From NCBI RefSeq assembly GCF_002873335.1, contig NZ_MCUW01000009.1, positions 1 to 64,000 on the forward strand: 64,000 bases of DNA, read 5' to 3'. The notes beneath the pieces were generated by a model. That model was not told the DNA's origin and made no database searches. It was given only the letters and a program-made list of their open reading frames with translations. Positions 62,479-64,000 of the stretch are shown piece by piece. A program made the position numbers and the translations under genes. Within the stretch, counting starts at the first letter, position 1. Each line of letters starts with the position of its first letter. This DNA comes from Vibrio sp. 10N.286.49.B1. GTDB lineage: Bacteria > Pseudomonadota > Gammaproteobacteria > Enterobacterales > Vibrionaceae.

Positions 62479-63997
62479 TTAAACCAGCGGAAGTTTGGCA
62501 TCTATGACGGTGCCACGCTGTGTATCATGAACATCCATAGAGCTGCGAATAGTCAGTTGACCGCCCAAGGCCTGCACACGCTCTTGCATCCCTTTTAAAC
62601 CGAACCCTTTTTGACACTCTTCAAGTCGAAAGCCCACGCCATCGTCGGTAATCATCAACCTTAGCGTAGTATCAATCGACAACGCGATATGAACCTGCGT
62701 CGCTTGCGCGTATTTTTGCGCATTATTCAACGCCTCCTGGCAAAGCCTAAACAAGGTCACCGCCATCGTATCAGAGAGCTCTGTCATAGCATTGTCGTCA
62801 ACCTCAAACTCAACATGAACACCAAGTTGTTCAAACTCCATCTCACGGACCATTTGTTTGATGGCCGAGACAACATCAAGATCATCAAGGGTTTTGGGCC
62901 GCAGTCGTGTGAGCAGCCCTTTCGTTGTGTCATAAACGTTCAACGACAAGGACTCAATCGTATTGGCGCAACTCACGCTCAGCTCCGCACTGTTCACGCG
63001 TTTGATGATGCTTGCTTGCGTTCGTATAGCGGTAATATTTTGTCCAATCTCATCATGTAACTCACGAGCAATATCCTTGCGAACAGACTCCTCAGCTTGA
63101 ACCAGCTGCTTTGATAAGTTTTGATTGCGACTCAACTCTTGGCGCAACTTCTGGTTTAGGTCTCGCTGTTTTTGTACCGCGACCCCAAGTAAAATACCGG
63201 TGAGCGATTGCGCACTGATCGACAATAAAAGATCCGTCACCTCTATCTGAGAGACACCACTTCTTGCAGCAATTAACACACTGCTATTTAGCAGTGTGCC
63301 TAACAAGGCCCCCTGCCAGCCGTAACGAAAAGCCAGCAATATAATAGGGATAGCTAAACAAAACGGGGCGAATCGGCGTAGCTCGTCAGGCAAACCAATC
63401 TGCAACGATATGCTCGATATAAACAGTAAAGTAATAAGCACGATGGGCTTTATCTGAAACGTAATGGGCTGATGGATAAGATTCGACGTCAGCGGGCGCC
63501 AGGTGCTCTGGAACAGATAATTCCACACCAGATAACAAGTGGGCACCAACATCAAGCCGCCCGTCACCGTCACTAGTCCAACCAAACTTAGCGAGGCCGC
63601 ATGCCCGCTCAGTGCCATCATATTGATGATTGCGGTACCGACAATCGCCATCGCTTGCACGGATAAACGCTGCCACTGTGGTCCCGTGTTATAACGCCTT
63701 GAAACCCATGCCACTGGAATACTGGCAATACTTGCCACCAACACGGCCGACCATTGCGGCTGTGCCAATAATACGGCTAGTGATATCGTTAATACCCATT
63801 CTGACGTGTAGATTGCAGGCCAGTACTTTTTTGCACAATGCAGGGTTACCCCTAACCGAAGCGCAAAAGGCAAAAGGCAAAAATAAAATGGCCATTTCGG
63901 CATCATTCACAAAATAATATGAAATCACCCACAAGCAAAACCAACTGCATAACGTAATGAGCCATGCACTGATGCTGGCGACCAAATAGGTACGCAT
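62479..63997 (-). pseudogene. uhpB: uhpB sensor histidine kinase, frameshifted by a 7-base tandem repeat
   Basis: The N-terminal 43 or so residues are read from the ATG at 63997 (WFCLWVISYYF, MAILFLPFA). The rest is in another frame, from about 63870 down to 62479 (PFALRLGVTLHCAKKYWPA). It carries membrane segments, the HisKA_3 motif ARELHDEIGQ and the ATPase motif GVGFRLEECQKGFGLKGM. At the switch point three 7-base units lie in tandem (862-868, 869-875, 876-882 of the 63-kb block). Dropping one unit rejoins both frames into 503 residues, matching E. coli UhpB (about 500). As given, translation from the true start ends after 102 residues. It is a phase-off allele, a new mutation or an assembly error. 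Confidence 0.9.
63862..63882 (-). repeat. Three-unit 7-base tandem repeat causing the uhpB frameshift
   Basis: On the minus strand the units are TTTTGCC, TTTTGCC and TTTTGCG. Since seven is not a multiple of three, gain or loss of one unit moves the frame. With two units the reading frame encodes ILFLPFALRLG, which aligns with the E. coli UhpB segment at this place. Confidence 0.9.
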
Positions 63998-64000
63998 TAG

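Noticed and set aside
1..64000. CRISPR arrays, rRNA genes, insertion sequences and prophage
   Set aside because: No regularly spaced repeats, rRNA-like sequence, transposase frames or phage structural genes were seen.

Overview
The window reads as a chromosomal segment of a marine gammaproteobacterium of the family Vibrionaceae, most likely a Vibrio. The main support is the polar flagellar cluster: its gene order (flagellin, flgLK, flgJIHGFEDCB, cheRV, flgAMN, flgPO, flgT), the Vibrio-specific FlgO, FlgP and FlgT (T/H-ring) proteins, and the sigma-54 and sigma-28 promoters that drive it.

Layout. (1) 0.4-19.6 kb: polar flagellum and chemotaxis genes. I can place six sigma-54 promoters (GG-N10-GC cores, before flaA, flgK, flgF, flgB, flgO and flgT) and one sigma-28 promoter (before flgM). 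(2) 19.7-30.1 kb: a tRNA-Arg(CCU), then an accessory-looking segment. It holds a LacI-type regulator, a mannose-family PTS operon (EIIA, EIIB, EIIC, EIID) with three sugar isomerases, and a Cache-GGDEF protein. Two decayed tRNA-3'-end-like sequences, each followed by a hairpin terminator, occur at 27.45 and 30.06 kb. (3) 30.2-37.6 kb: a second PTS operon with a separate, apparently tail-anchored EIIA, a fructose-type EIIBC, a GH38 enzyme like MngB and a GH13_18 phosphorylase, divergent from an RpiR regulator. It looks like an operon for using glycosyl-glycerate compatible solutes. (4) 37.8-44.1 kb: single genes, namely an M23-like periplasmic protein, EmrD, a lipoprotein with an RTX-like tail, a YgiW-type OB-fold protein and a DyP peroxidase. 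(5) 44.2-60.9 kb: a sulfatase, its radical-SAM maturase and an eight-gene tail (two unknown exported proteins, MoxR, DUF58, DUF4381, two VWA proteins, BatD). Beside them lie a LuxR-type regulator, a YiaW/YiaV-like pair, a FadL-family channel and a porin. (6) 61.2-64.0 kb: uhpC and the start of uhpB, which is frameshifted.

Main discoveries. First, a palindrome CAGTA-N4-TACTG (or a one-base variant) lies upstream of the sulfatase, the maturase-MoxR operon, the YiaW-HlyD-FadL unit and, twice, the porin. This ties region 5 together as one regulon, perhaps controlled by the LuxR-type protein at 55.4 kb. Second, uhpB is split by one extra copy of a 7-bp tandem repeat. Removing one unit restores a 503-residue sensor kinase, so the gene is either phase-variable or newly broken. 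Third, flgO and flgT appear to be driven by face-to-face sigma-54 promoters whose transcripts should overlap at their 5' ends.

All calls are from reading the sequence and recalled family knowledge. No database search was run.
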